Below are positions 62,917 to 64,000 of a DNA stretch of 64,000 nucleotides, piece after piece (the first letter of the stretch is position 1; every line of letters begins with the position of its first letter). Source of the stretch: Anaerolineae bacterium (GTDB taxonomy: Bacteria; Chloroflexota; Anaerolineae; Aggregatilineales; Phototrophicaceae); the NCBI GenBank assembly GCA_022841825.1, contig JALHQT010000002.1, forward strand, positions 1-64,000. The letters run 5' to 3'. Under the pieces are notes generated by a model that saw only the letters and a program-made list of their open reading frames with translations, was not told where the DNA came from and did not search any database. A program made the position numbers and the translations under genes.

Positions 62917-63378
62917 ATGCAATCGAAAGCCAATCGCTCGCCCGACTCCATCAGCCTGCCGCATCTCATCCTCGATGCGCTGCCGATGACGATGCGCGTG
63001 GTCGCCGCGCAAATGCGCGATACCCCGCACAGTCTCCAGTACCAGCATCTGCCCGTGCTGGCGGCGCTCACCCGGCAGCCGCTCACACAGAGCGCGCTGG
63101 CGGAGATGATGTCGGTCAGCGGGGCGACGATGAGCAACACGCTCACGGCGCTGGAGGAGCGCGGCTGGATCGTGCGCGAACGTTCGCACGAAGACCGCCG
63201 GGTTGTCCACATTTCGCTGACGGCGGACGGCGCGACTGCGTTCCGCGACACGATGGCGGAGATGGAAGCCTACATTGATGGACTGCTGGTGCACCTGGAC
63301 GAGCAGGCGCGGGCGGAACTGCGGGCGGGGCTGCTGCATCTGCGCGACGTGTTCTATCGGGCGTTGGGCGATGAATAG
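62917..63378 (+). CDS. MarR-family transcriptional regulator
   Basis: 153 residues. The winged helix is visible as YQHLPVLAALTRQPLTQSAL, the recognition helix MMSVSGATMSNTLTALEERG, and the wing RSHEDRRVVHISLTADGATA. Helical ends (SPDSISLPHLILDALPM and the C-terminal ~40 residues) dimerise. It precedes an ABC ATPase gene by about 120 bases and probably controls it, as in many drug-efflux loci. Confidence 0.9.
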   Translation: MQSKANRSPDSISLPHLILDALPMTMRVVAAQMRDTPHSLQYQHLPVLAALTRQPLTQSALAEMMSVSGATMSNTLTALEERGWIVRERSHEDRRVVHISLTADGATAFRDTMAEMEAYIDGLLVHLDEQARAELRAGLLHLRDVFYRALGDE

Positions 63379-63382
63379 ACCT

Positions 63383-63449
63383 GTGCGAAGTGCGTAGTGC
63401 GAAAAGACAAATCCGTGCTTGTTCGCACCACGCACCTCGCACTTCGCAC
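63383..63449. repeat. Long imperfect hairpin between marR and the ABC gene
   Basis: GTGCGAAGTGCGTAGTGCGA and TTCGCACCACGCACCTCGCA plus CTTCGCAC pair over most of their length. It lies 5 bases after the marR stop and about 50 before the ABC gene. It may be a terminator-like or regulatory hairpin, but no T-tract follows. Confidence 0.6.
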
Positions 63450-63497
63450 TCACTTTGAAACACTATCGGAATTGAAAGCATTGGAGGCGTAGCGGTT

Positions 63498-64000
63498 ATG
63501 TCGAATCGTGAAATCATCGCGGAAAATCTGGTCAAACGGTACGGGGATTTCGCCGCTGTGGACGATGTCTCGTTCAAGGTCGGGTCGGGCGAGATCTTTG
63601 GCTTCCTGGGTCCCAACGGGGCGGGCAAGAGCACGACCGTGTCGATGCTGACGACGCGCGTTGTACCCACCCAGGGTAAAGCGCTGGTCGGCGGTTTCGA
63701 TGTCGAACGGCAGTCTACGGATGTCCGTCGTCTGGCAGGCGTGGCGCTTCAGGAGATCGGGCTGGACCCGCTCATGAAGTCGATGGAACTCCTGACCATT
63801 CAGTGCCAGCTTTTCGGCTTAGCGCGCAAGGCGGCGGTCATGCGGGCGCAGTATCTGTTGGAAGTCGTCAAGCTGGACGACCCGACAACCGTCCAGCGCC
63901 CGGTTGGCAAGTACAGCGGTGGGATGCGCCGCCGCCTCGACCTGGCGATGGCACTGGCGCACGAACCCGCCATCCTGTTCCTGGACGAGCCGACGACCGG
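63498..64000 (+). CDS. ABC transporter ATP-binding protein, drug-exporter type (partial)
   Basis: The first ~167 residues of a DrrA-like ATPase that runs off the window. Visible: GFLGPNGAGKSTTVSMLTTR (Walker A), the signature KYSGGMRRRLDLAMALAHEP, and LFLDEPTTG (Walker B). Members of this family work with a membrane permease, usually encoded next, to export antibiotics or lipids. The start follows a GGAGGCG site. The upstream MarR gene is the likely regulator. Confidence 0.92.
   Translation, partial: MSNREIIAENLVKRYGDFAAVDDVSFKVGSGEIFGFLGPNGAGKSTTVSMLTTRVVPTQGKALVGGFDVERQSTDVRRLAGVALQEIGLDPLMKSMELLTIQCQLFGLARKAAVMRAQYLLEVVKLDDPTTVQRPVGKYSGGMRRRLDLAMALAHEPAILFLDEPTT

Overview
The window looks like a chromosomal segment of a high-GC member of the Chloroflexota (Anaerolineae-like or a neighbouring class). 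This is inferred from gene content and style, not from a marker gene: AfsR/SARP-type STAND regulators, a PadR-HAAS pair, VanW with peptidoglycan-binding repeats, secreted proteins with Pro/Thr-rich linkers, Uma2 nucleases, clostripain-like peptidase, and very many short palindromic intergenic repeats. No rRNA, tRNA, CRISPR array or transposase was recognised. Genes lie on both strands in short operons.

Region 1 (1-14.5 kb) is an accessory region. It holds two different TIR-STAND proteins, a TIR-NB-ARC-TPR (409-3570) and a TIR-NACHT-HEAT (6723-8942). A membrane histidine kinase lies between them. The region is rich in multi-hairpin repeat blocks, and one block occurs as inverted copies at 6373-6502 and 10774-10902. 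After these come a quinone-oxidoreductase-like MDR enzyme, a PadR-HAAS operon with well-formed operators, and a Schlafen/AlbA_2 ATP-binding regulator.

Region 2 (14.5-26 kb) is mixed: a Cys/Met PLP enzyme, an SDR epimerase, a pentapeptide-repeat protein, an RDD membrane protein, a large SARP-STAND-TPR regulator divergent from a secreted protein, and a membrane-anchored propeller gene flanked by two apparent remnants of minus-strand genes.

Region 3 (26-46.5 kb) reads as nucleoside, purine and sugar metabolism. A nucleoside hydrolase, an amidohydrolase deaminase and a DapA-family aldolase form one operon. gpsA is divergent from a sugar ABC importer (two permeases and a Tat-exported binding protein, with no ATPase nearby). 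A FGGY kinase, RpiB and a SorC-type regulator follow. Then come a degenerate galactokinase-like protein, an EthD-like protein, xanthine phosphoribosyltransferase, an MFS exporter, guaA (with a repeat-like insertion in its coding sequence), a BtpA/SgcQ protein and a KDG-type PfkB kinase. A plausible joint role is use of nucleosides: base salvage to GMP plus catabolism of the pentose.

Region 4 (46.5-64 kb) holds VanW, an orphan XisI, a clostripain-like protease, an ABC-type permease, a symmetric Uma2-2TM-2TM-Uma2 cassette, a response regulator, dcd with a 38-residue membrane protein downstream, a GT39-like membrane protein, RNase Z, a decayed F420/NADP-reductase-like pseudogene, a secreted SH3-like protein, TetR-cupin and MarR-ABC ATPase pairs. 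The last gene runs off the window.

Most striking observations: an 8-bp-periodic repeat array with a central inversion (37266-37447); a family of 28-nt perfect palindromes between sugar-operon genes; a 27-nt repeat unit found both intergenically and in frame inside guaA; a duplicated 3' end of the TIR-NACHT-HEAT gene; and paired 2TM genes with diverged heads but nearly identical tails.
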